DNA of 19,899 bases. Origin: an uncultured Lachnospiraceae bacterium (GTDB lineage Bacteria; Bacillota; Clostridia; Lachnospirales; Lachnospiraceae). A program made the position numbers and the translations under genes. The DNA is taken from assembly GCA_910577065.1 (NCBI GenBank), contig CAJTLD010000046.1:1-19899 (forward strand), given 5' to 3'. This document shows positions 6,922 to 13,473 of the stretch, in pieces; positions within the stretch are counted from its first letter, which is position 1; each line of letters starts with the position of its first letter. The notes below the pieces were generated by a model. The model was not told where the DNA came from. It searched no databases and worked only from the letters and a program-made list of their open reading frames with translations.

Positions 6922-7770
6922 ATGGAACAAAAGATTAACAAAAAAAAGATGCTCTTGCAGTTTGAAAAAAATTTGAAGGAGAGTGAAAAAAGTATGGCGA
7001 CGATCCGGAAATATCTGCGGGATGCAAAGGGGTTTTTGGATTATGCCGGGGAAGGAAATGCCGTTACAAAAGAGGTGGTTATCGCTTATAAACAGGAATT
7101 AATCCGCACGTATGCCGTTACAAGCGCAAACTCAATACTGGCGGCGGTAAACCAGCTTTTGCGCGGCGCAGGCTGCGCCGACTGCACGGTAAAGGCGTTT
7201 AAAGTGCAGAGGGACGCGTTTCGGGCAAAGGAACGCGAATTGTCCAAGGAGGAGTATATCCGTCTTTTGGTGACGGCGAAAAAAATGGGGCGCGTGCGTC
7301 TGTGCCTGGTTATGCAGACCGTCTGCGCTACGGGGATACGGATCAGCGAACTTCCGTTTATTACGGTGGAGTCTCTGCGGACGCGGCGCGCGCAGGTTTT
7401 GCTGAAAGGGAAAACGCGCACCGTACTGCTTCCGGCGGAACTTTGCAAGGAGTAAAAAGAGTATGCCGTGGGAAGGGATATCCGCTCAGGCAGCATTTTT
7501 GTTACCCGGAACGGGAAGCCGTTGGATCGGAGCAATATTCTGCATGATATGAAGCTTTTGTGTGAAGAAGCGGGCGTAGAGACAAAAAAGGTGTTTCCGC
7601 ATAACCTGCGCCACTTGTTTGCGCTTACATATTACCAGTCGCAGAGGGATATCTGCCATCTGGCAGATTTGCTGGGGCATTCGAATATTAATACGACGCG
7701 TATTTATACGATTGCCAGCAGCGAGGAACAGGAGCAGCAGATCGACGGGCTGGGGCTTCTTCTTTTGTAA
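6922..7770 (+). pseudogene. Tyrosine recombinase/invertase interrupted by an in-frame TAA
   Basis: A XerC/D-like tyrosine recombinase read through from MEQKINKKKM (GGGAGG before the ATG). The N-terminal SAM-like core-binding domain spans about residues 9-90 and the catalytic domain follows. Catalytic residues are Arg140 (ATGIRISEL), a Lys at 162-164 (LLKGKTR), His227 and Arg230 (HNLRH), His253 (LGHSNINTTR) and Tyr262. All are intact. Codon 178 (7453-7455) is TAA; the frame then continues unbroken for 104 codons. The alignment context suggests an original Leu codon (TTA to TAA), one base change. The truncated product lacks HxxR and the Tyr nucleophile, so it should be inactive. Restart at GTG 7468 would give only the C-terminal half. 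It ends 6 nt before the left repeat of an invertible element and was probably its recombinase. Confidence 0.88.
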
Positions 7771-7776
7771 ACCGGT

Positions 7777-7804
7777 TTTACAGCATAATGTATATTATGA
7801 AGTG
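7777..7804 (+). repeat. Left inverted repeat of the invertible element (IRL)
   Basis: This 28-bp sequence matches the reverse complement of 7992-8019 at 26 of 28 positions, with mismatches at positions 6 (A/C) and 25 (A/G). The shared core is GCATAATGTATATTATGA. The core is itself symmetric, CATAAT and ATTATG around 4 bp, as expected for the two binding arms of a tyrosine recombinase around a crossover. It begins 6 nt after the recombinase stop. Confidence 0.95.
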
Positions 7805-7831
7805 AAAAACAACGTTTTTTAAGCCATGAAG

Positions 7832-7837
7832 TACTAT
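7832..7837 (+). promoter_or_regulatory. Consensus -10 hexamer facing right inside the invertible segment
   Basis: A perfect TATAAT, but no acceptable -35 at 16-18 bp and no extended -10 TG. Any transcript from it would meet the terminator at 7917-7946 after about 90 nt and could not reach the pilus genes. Confidence 0.3.
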
Positions 7838-7877
7838 CACCTATAATCCTAGGGGGTATTTGCTCTGGCGTAAACAA

Positions 7878-7886
7878 AGTATAGCA
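7878..7886 (-). promoter_or_regulatory. Extended -10 promoter facing left inside the invertible segment
   Basis: The minus strand reads TGCTATACT (7886-7878), an extended -10 TGN plus TATACT. No -35 at 17 bp is seen; a TTGACG is only 10 bp upstream. In the present orientation it directs transcription out of the left repeat, antisense to the recombinase. After inversion it would face the pilus operon, with the terminator behind it. Confidence 0.45.
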
Positions 7887-7916
7887 GGGCAATCGTCAAA
7901 AGATACGTCACAAATT

Positions 7917-7946
7917 AAAAAAAGGAGAATATTTTCTCCTTTTTTT
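7917..7946. terminator. Bidirectional intrinsic terminator inside the invertible segment
   Basis: GGAGAA (7924-7929) pairs with TTCTCC (7934-7939), flanked by seven A on the left and eight T on the right, so a U-tract follows the stem on both strands. It would insulate the pilus operon from upstream read-through in either orientation. Confidence 0.92.
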
Positions 7947-7991
7947 TGTGATGCTTTTTTTGGGGGACGCGCCTGATATGGGAGTATACGC

Positions 7992-8019
7992 CACCTCATA
8001 ATATACATTATGCGGTAAA
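7992..8019 (-). repeat. Right inverted repeat of the invertible element (IRR)
   Basis: The partner of 7777-7804 in opposite orientation, sharing the core GCATAATGTATATTATGA on the minus strand. It ends 26 nt before the first gene of the pilus operon, so the leader of that operon begins at the repeat. Confidence 0.95.
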
Positions 8020-8045
8020 TCAGATTTTCAGAAACGAGGCTTTGC

Positions 8046-8456
8046 ATGACCGATAAAGAACTTCGTAAGCTGCGGCGTCAGGATCTTTTGCAGCTCTTAC
8101 TGGCACAGGGAAAAGAAACGGCCGCTTTGCAGGCAGCATTTGAGGAGCAGGGCAAAAAGCAGCAGGAACTGCAGGAGGCAAACGGCCGCCTAATCGCAAA
8201 ACTCAACGACAAGGATGAACTGATTGAAAAACTGAAGCAGAGGCTGGATCAAAAAGACGCAACGATTCATGAACTTAAGGTTGAAATGGAAAAATGGCGT
8301 TCGAACAGAAGTATTGAACTAAAAGAAGCCGGTTCCATCGCAATGGCGGCCTTAAAGCTGAACGGCGTATTTGATGCGGCACAGCGCGCTGCGGATCAGT
8401 ATCTGTTCAATATTAAACAGATGTATGGCGGACCAAAGGACGAGGAGAGCACATGA
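8046..8456 (+). CDS. Coiled-coil protein at the head of the pilus operon
   Basis: A 136-aa soluble protein without signal peptide or membrane span. Residues about 20-95 form a continuous coiled coil (heptads through QGKKQQELQEANGRLIAKL and DELIEKLKQRLDQKDATIHE). The C-terminal part (about 100-130) is a further helix, ALKLNGVFDAAQRAADQYL. A weak ribosome binding site (CGAGG) precedes the ATG. Its TGA overlaps the ATG of the signal peptidase (ATGA, 8453-8456), so the two are translationally coupled. I recognise the type only as a small coiled-coil protein placed before signal peptidase genes; the function is unknown, and a cytoplasmic organising or regulatory role for the secretion of pilus subunits is a guess. 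Confidence 0.8.
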   Translation: MTDKELRKLRRQDLLQLLLAQGKETAALQAAFEEQGKKQQELQEANGRLIAKLNDKDELIEKLKQRLDQKDATIHELKVEMEKWRSNRSIELKEAGSIAMAALKLNGVFDAAQRAADQYLFNIKQMYGGPKDEEST

Positions 8457-9034
8457 GCAAAGAAAAGCTTGACGTGCCAAGCATTGAACTGCTTGAGGCC
8501 GAATTGAAAAGAGAACAGTACAAGACGAGTTATGGGCGCATCCTGCGCAGTACGGTGTTCTTGCTTCTGGTTGTGGCGGCTGCCGCGGTGCTGATTGCTA
8601 TGCTGCTGCTGCCTGTCTTACAGGTGGGCGGAACATCTATGACAGAATCTTTGCAGGATAAAGACATTGTTGTAGCAGTCAGCGGCAACAAATATAAAAC
8701 CGGGGATATCATTGCGTTTTACTATAACAACAACATCCTGATTAAGCGGGTAATTGCAAAAGCAGGAGACTGGGTGGATATTGACAGGGACGGCAACGTT
8801 TTTGTCAACGATAAGCAGATGGATGAGCCATATGTGACAGAGAAAGCGTTCGGCGAATGCAATATAGACCTGCCGTATCAGGTGCCGGAAGGCAAATGCT
8901 TTGTTATGGGCGATCACCGGGCGACCAGTATTGACAGCCGGAACACTTCCGTGGGCTGCGTGAACAGCGATATGATAGTCGGAAGGATCGTATTCCGCGT
9001 CTGGCCGTTTTCCGGAATCGGACTGTTGGATTAA
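8453..9034 (+). CDS. lepB: Signal peptidase I dedicated to the pilus operon
   Basis: A 193-aa type I (S26 family) signal peptidase that removes signal peptides on the outer face of the membrane. A cytoplasmic N-terminus and a single transmembrane helix (about residues 32-55) are followed by the catalytic Ser62 (GGTSM), the general base Lys98 (ILIKRVIA), and the conserved boxes GDWVDI and GDHRATSIDSRN (153-164). The Ser/Lys dyad is intact and prokaryotic-type, unlike the Ser/His SipW type. It overlaps the coiled-coil gene by 4 nt. Pilus loci of Gram-positive bacteria often carry their own signal peptidase; it probably processes the surface proteins encoded downstream. Confidence 0.93.
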   Translation: MSKEKLDVPSIELLEAELKREQYKTSYGRILRSTVFLLLVVAAAAVLIAMLLLPVLQVGGTSMTESLQDKDIVVAVSGNKYKTGDIIAFYYNNNILIKRVIAKAGDWVDIDRDGNVFVNDKQMDEPYVTEKAFGECNIDLPYQVPEGKCFVMGDHRATSIDSRNTSVGCVNSDMIVGRIVFRVWPFSGIGLLD

Positions 9035-9064
9035 TAGATGGAAGTAAGGAGAGGAGGCAGCAGG

Positions 9065-12000
9065 ATGGAATTTCATTTTTTTGCACAGGCTGCAAAATTT
9101 TTGCAGGAGCAGAAGAGGTATAAACGCTGGATGGCTTTGTTTTTGTGTATGGCAGTGGTGGTTGCGCTTGGGACGGCCGCAGCCTTAAAGCTGAACGGCC
9201 GGGCCATGACGAAAACGCAGAAAATGCTAAACTGCAGTCTGACGTTGCATACGCATGTGCCGGAATGTTATGACGGGGAAGAAAACCTGATATGCGGTTA
9301 TGCGGATTTTGTTATCCATACGCACAATGAGGACTGTTATGACGAAAGCGGGACGCTTTTTTGCCAGCTTCCGGAGCAGGAAGCGCATATACATACGGAT
9401 GAATGCTACGCCGAACAGGAGGTTTTGACCTGCAGCGAAGAAGAATCCGAGGGGCATCTGCATGCGGACGAATGCTATACGGCAGGAGAAGCAAGCTTGG
9501 TATGCGGGCTGCAGGAGCATGCGCATACAGAGGAATGCCTGGGCGCAGACGGTTTGCCGGTATGCGGACTCGAAGAACATGCCCATGCCGAAGCGTGCTA
9601 TGGAAAAGAGCAGGTTTTAATATGTGAAATAGAAGAGGGCGAAGGCGCGCACGCACATAAAGACGGATGTTATGAAATGCAGAAGGTTCTTGCGTGCGGT
9701 ATGATAGAACTTCATCTGCATACCGAAGAGTGCCAGAACGAAGAGGGATACCTGACGTGCGGGCTGCTTCAGTTAGAGGAGCACACGCATGGTACGGACT
9801 GTTTTGAAATTATCGAATCGGTTGTGGCGGATATAGCGGCTGCGGAAACGGAAGAACTTTCTGTTACGGAGGAGCCGGCAGAGACCGAAGCGCCGACAGA
9901 AATGGAAGAGACACAGGCTTCTGAGGAGACGGAGGAACTTACCGATACGCAGGCTGCGGAAACGCCTTTGGCAGACGACGGAGAACTTATTACAAAGACT
10001 TGTCAGAGCGACTCTTATATTATAACGGCGTCTTATTATGAAAAAGCCAATATTCCCCCGGATGCCAGCCTGATTGCCGAGCAGATAACGCCGGAAAATA
10101 ATAAGGCGTATTATGAGGAACGCGAAGCCAAATACAAAGAGATAACGGCAGACGAGAATGCCAGTATGAAAGCGCTTTTTAAAATTGGGTTTTATTTGGA
10201 CGGAACAGAAATAGAGCCAAAAGCTCCGGTTACGATTACGGTACAGCTGCTGGATAAAGACGGTTTGCCGGAAGGCGCGCCGGTAACGGTAGTTCATTTT
10301 GCCGAAGAAGGCGAAGAAGTTTTGGACGGAGGAAACGCGCAAAACGGAAGCGCAAGTTTTCAAATGAACAGCTTTTCCGATATTGCAATCGGCGTCAGCA
10401 CAGCCGAAGCGCCGCAGGAAAAACCGGATTATGTGGATTTAAACGAAGATTATGAATATAAAGACGATATGTTTAAAGTTACGTTTCATGTGGAAGGCCG
10501 GGTAACCCTAAAGCAGGAAGAGAACGGCGAAGCCGCTGCGGGGAAAGACGAAGGTTTTAAATCGCCTATGGACGATCCGGAAATGATGGAAGACGGCCAT
10601 CCTGCGGAAGAGTCCCAGGAAGAGGAAGAAAGCGAAGCGTCTTCGGATGAAGCCCAGGCGGAGGAGGAAAGCGTAACGTCTTCGGAAGAAGTTCCGGCAG
10701 AAGAAGAGGGAAAAGCGCCGGCGAAGGAGGCCGAAGCAGAACATGGAAGCAAAGTTTCCGCAGAGGAAGCCGAAGCAGAAAACGAAACGGCGGCAGACGG
10801 GGCCGAAGCAGGGACTGAAAGAGAATCTTCTGTGAATAACGCCGGGGCAGAACAAGACAGTGACGAACGCGTAGACGAATCAATTGAAGAAAGCGGATCA
10901 TCTGACGGAGATGACAGAACGGAAGAATCGGCAGGGGAAAACTCAGACGACATGGAGACGGCGGAAGGTATGACTGAGTTTCAGGTGGAACCGTTGGATC
11001 CAAAATCAGAAGTTTATGCGGCCGTAATGAATTATACAAAAAAGATGAATATAGTAAATGCGTCCGGGATGATGCGGGCATTGTCTTTCCGCATGGTGTA
11101 TGACGGTGTGGAATTGGATTTGTCGGAGTGTAAAGTTACTGCCAGAATCGTTCCGGGAGAAGCGATTGAAGAACGCCTGGAGGCTTTTGAAGACGGCGCA
11201 AAGCAGCAGGCAATTACGATTGCGGCGGTGGAAGTGTTAGAGGACGAACAGGTCAGCAAGCTGGATACCGTGGTTCTGACGGATACGGCAAAAAAGAAAA
11301 GCATGACGGCGGAACTTCAGGGCGGCAATCTTACGGTATATGGACAGGAAATGCTGGATCCTGAATTTACGGTGCAGTATTACGCTTATATGAACCTGAT
11401 GGCGACGTCGAAAACAACGGAGCAGCCGGAGGACAGTGAGCCTGTAGAATTGATTGATACATCAAATAATGAAAATGGTACGCGCGGAAAGCTGCCAACG
11501 AATACAGCCAATTTGCCGGAAATGGTTATGTACGTTAAAAAAACGGGAGAGATAACATATCCGCAAACAGTTAAATGGAAAGTTGCTGAACCCATTTATA
11601 TACCAACATTACAGGAATTGTACACGGAGCAGACATTCAACTACGTGAACTATCCGGCGCTTGAAAATTTTGATAAATTCAGGGACAGGAAATCTAAGTA
11701 TGAAGTGTCGTCTGTTTGGATATTGAAAGATGGAAAACAACCGGACAGTATCAATGAGGATGACTGGAATATTTATGAAAATCCAAATGAATTGAAATTT
11801 ACAAACAATCCGGCTGCGGCAAATGAGAATATTATCTATATAAAATCGGATATGGTAATTCGTCTGGTGGCGAATCCGACTACAGGAGGATTTAATAATG
11901 ACGCCGCATTTTATGATTATGATATTACGGACGGCAATGTTTATCTGGATGCAGGTTTGACTCAAATAGGAACCAGGGATTCAAAACAGACGTTGTATGC

Positions 12001-13411
12001 TAATACAAAAAGACAGGGAATAAACAACGTTTCAAATTATGGTTCAGGCACTCTCAGATATGGTTTTGGTAACGCTAATACAGGTTTGACGGGATTACAT
12101 AATGATCAGTTGAATGGTTTTTATATTAATAAAGCGAATGGTGTAAAAGATGTATATAGAGGATGTTCATTTGGGCTGGTTGAGAACAAATTAAAAGGTG
12201 ATTATCCAGATATTAAAGCTGTGGCGCCAAAGATATTTGGTTTTGAGCCACAGATTGGAAAAGAAGTAATACCCGGCTTTTCCCTGTCCTTCAAACGTGA
12301 CGGAGATGTACATACACTAACGGCGGTGAATGGAACTAATACAAAAGATTTGGATAAACTTCAATATGCTGGCGCAAGCTGGAGTGGTATTAATAGGTGG
12401 ACAAATCAGTTTTGGCCTATGGATTCTTCTGTGAAAACGTTTGGTACAGATGGACACGATTTGAAATTTGGGAATAAGGAATTAGGGGAGAAACGACAAG
12501 CAGTTGGGGAAGGAACGGCTTCATTTCCTGTAGCGGATGATAATCAAGAGGATCACAACAGCTATTTTGGCATGAATTTCGCAATTGATTTTGAACTGAC
12601 GCAGGATTATGTCGGCCCGTTAAATTATTATTTCTTTGGTGACGACGATATGTGGGTGTTTTTGGACGGCCATCTGGTATGCGATATCGGCGGCGTGCAT
12701 ACTTCCGCCGGGGAATACGTGGACTTATGGGACTGGATCCCAAAAAGCAGTACAGATACATCTGCAAATGCAAATGGAATTAAAAAAGCCGGCCCGCATA
12801 CCTTAAAGTTCTTTTATACGGAACGCGGGGCTTCCGGTTCCACCTGCTGGATGCAGTATACGCTGCCGTCTGTCAGTTCCGTTCCGGTGGACTATTTTGA
12901 CCAGAATTATAAGCATACGCTGACCGTGAACAAAAAAGTCGAAGACATCGGGCAGACGGATAAGGAATTTGCATTTACAATCCGCCTTATGGATAAGGAC
13001 GGCCAGCCTCTCTACAATTATTATTCCTACAAAATAATGGATAAAAATAATGAGCAGGTAGACGGCGGGAGTATCAAAGACGGCGATACGTTTAAATTAA
13101 AGCAGGATTATTCCATCATCATACGCAACCTGCCGGACGGCGCCAAATATACCATAACAGAAGAAGAAAACCGTCATTATGAGACGACGACGCAGATTGG
13201 GAACGGGCCGGTAAAACCAGGAACGGAGGCGTCCGGGGATATCGACTGGGACAGGGACGACGAAGTGACGTATATCAATAAGGCGCTGCCATTTGAACTG
13301 CCGGAAACTGGCGGTGTGGGCGGTATGCTGTATACAATAGCGGGTGTTTTTGGCGTAATGTCAGGCACAGGCTTTCTGTATAGAAAAAAATTCGGAGAAA
13401 GGAGGGCGTAA
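9065..13411 (+). CDS. Large LPETG surface adhesin, probable pilus tip, with His/Cys repeats and fibro-slime domain
   Basis: A 1448-aa cell-wall protein. The ATG at 9065 is chosen because GGAGAGGAGG precedes it. A long signal/hydrophobic segment (residues 22-41) is followed by nine HxHxxxC units (about 60-246), a Thr/Glu-rich linker, a beta-rich domain (about 310-450), and an acidic Glu/Ser/Ala low-complexity stretch (about 484-640). A second beta-rich domain (about 650-790) leads to a variable, AT-rich central part. A fibro-slime domain (about 1163-1270, YYFFGDDDMWVFLDGHLV) and a Cna-B/DUF7601-like domain (about 1283-1406, HTLTVNKKVED) follow. LPETG is at 1412-1416, with a membrane helix and RKKFGERR tail. 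The sortase encoded downstream should attach it. Size and position before the major pilin suggest a tip adhesin; the ligand is unknown. Confidence 0.88.
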   Translation: MEFHFFAQAAKFLQEQKRYKRWMALFLCMAVVVALGTAAALKLNGRAMTKTQKMLNCSLTLHTHVPECYDGEENLICGYADFVIHTHNEDCYDESGTLFCQLPEQEAHIHTDECYAEQEVLTCSEEESEGHLHADECYTAGEASLVCGLQEHAHTEECLGADGLPVCGLEEHAHAEACYGKEQVLICEIEEGEGAHAHKDGCYEMQKVLACGMIELHLHTEECQNEEGYLTCGLLQLEEHTHGTDCFEIIESVVADIAAAETEELSVTEEPAETEAPTEMEETQASEETEELTDTQAAETPLADDGELITKTCQSDSYIITASYYEKANIPPDASLIAEQITPENNKAYYEEREAKYKEITADENASMKALFKIGFYLDGTEIEPKAPVTITVQLLDKDGLPEGAPVTVVHFAEEGEEVLDGGNAQNGSASFQMNSFSDIAIGVSTAEAPQEKPDYVDLNEDYEYKDDMFKVTFHVEGRVTLKQEENGEAAAGKDEGFKSPMDDPEMMEDGHPAEESQEEEESEASSDEAQAEEESVTSSEEVPAEEEGKAPAKEAEAEHGSKVSAEEAEAENETAADGAEAGTERESSVNNAGAEQDSDERVDESIEESGSSDGDDRTEESAGENSDDMETAEGMTEFQVEPLDPKSEVYAAVMNYTKKMNIVNASGMMRALSFRMVYDGVELDLSECKVTARIVPGEAIEERLEAFEDGAKQQAITIAAVEVLEDEQVSKLDTVVLTDTAKKKSMTAELQGGNLTVYGQEMLDPEFTVQYYAYMNLMATSKTTEQPEDSEPVELIDTSNNENGTRGKLPTNTANLPEMVMYVKKTGEITYPQTVKWKVAEPIYIPTLQELYTEQTFNYVNYPALENFDKFRDRKSKYEVSSVWILKDGKQPDSINEDDWNIYENPNELKFTNNPAAANENIIYIKSDMVIRLVANPTTGGFNNDAAFYDYDITDGNVYLDAGLTQIGTRDSKQTLYANTKRQGINNVSNYGSGTLRYGFGNANTGLTGLHNDQLNGFYINKANGVKDVYRGCSFGLVENKLKGDYPDIKAVAPKIFGFEPQIGKEVIPGFSLSFKRDGDVHTLTAVNGTNTKDLDKLQYAGASWSGINRWTNQFWPMDSSVKTFGTDGHDLKFGNKELGEKRQAVGEGTASFPVADDNQEDHNSYFGMNFAIDFELTQDYVGPLNYYFFGDDDMWVFLDGHLVCDIGGVHTSAGEYVDLWDWIPKSSTDTSANANGIKKAGPHTLKFFYTERGASGSTCWMQYTLPSVSSVPVDYFDQNYKHTLTVNKKVEDIGQTDKEFAFTIRLMDKDGQPLYNYYSYKIMDKNNEQVDGGSIKDGDTFKLKQDYSIIIRNLPDGAKYTITEEENRHYETTTQIGNGPVKPGTEASGDIDWDRDDEVTYINKALPFELPETGGVGGMLYTIAGVFGVMSGTGFLYRKKFGERRA
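9248..9805 (+). repeat. Nine tandem HxHxxxC coding repeats
   Basis: The adhesin N-terminal part repeats a unit of 15-25 residues: HxHxxxC(Y), a short acidic spacer, then a hydrophobic residue-x-C(G). The His-His-Cys cores are HTHVPEC, HTHNEDC, HIHTDEC, HLHADEC, HAHTEEC, HAHAEAC, HAHKDGC, HLHTEEC and HTHGTDC. The DNA is diverged between units, so the conservation is at protein level. Confidence 0.9.
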
Positions 13412-13473
13412 CGATCCTCTTGGATCTGGATTGGATGCAACAAAAATAAAAATAAAAAAGAAAAGGAGAATGA

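Larger units (their letters stand above)
7777..8019. mobile_element. Putative invertible promoter element (phase-variation switch)
   Basis: A 187-bp segment (7805-7991) lies between 28-bp near-identical inverted repeats, directly between a tyrosine recombinase gene and the first gene of the pilus operon. It carries no gene. Inside are a bidirectional terminator (7917-7946), a leftward extended -10 element (7886-7878) and an unpaired rightward TATAAT (7832-7837). Known invertible promoters of Firmicutes and Bacteroidota have this layout. Flipping would turn the leftward promoter toward the gene at 8046 with no terminator in between. In the orientation given, no unblocked rightward promoter is seen, so this is read as the OFF state. 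Inversion itself is inferred, not shown. Confidence 0.85.

Noticed and set aside
7468..7770. Independent short recombinase gene starting at GTG 7468
   Set aside because: It is in the same frame as the upstream part, lacks the catalytic Arg and well-spaced ribosome binding site, and continues the same domain, so it is the second half of a broken gene.
9248..9805. CRISPR or DNA-level tandem array
   Set aside because: The periodicity is at protein level (HxHxxxC units); the DNA units are diverged and vary in length, and lie in frame within a large gene.
10486..10953. Ser/Ala-rich minus-strand frame inside the adhesin
   Set aside because: It is the complement of the Glu/Ser/Ala-rich low-complexity coding stretch; it has no start signals of its own.
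13413..13426. Hairpin GATCC/GGATC between adhesin and pilin as terminator
   Set aside because: The stem has only five pairs and no T-tract; the pilin is probably co-transcribed.
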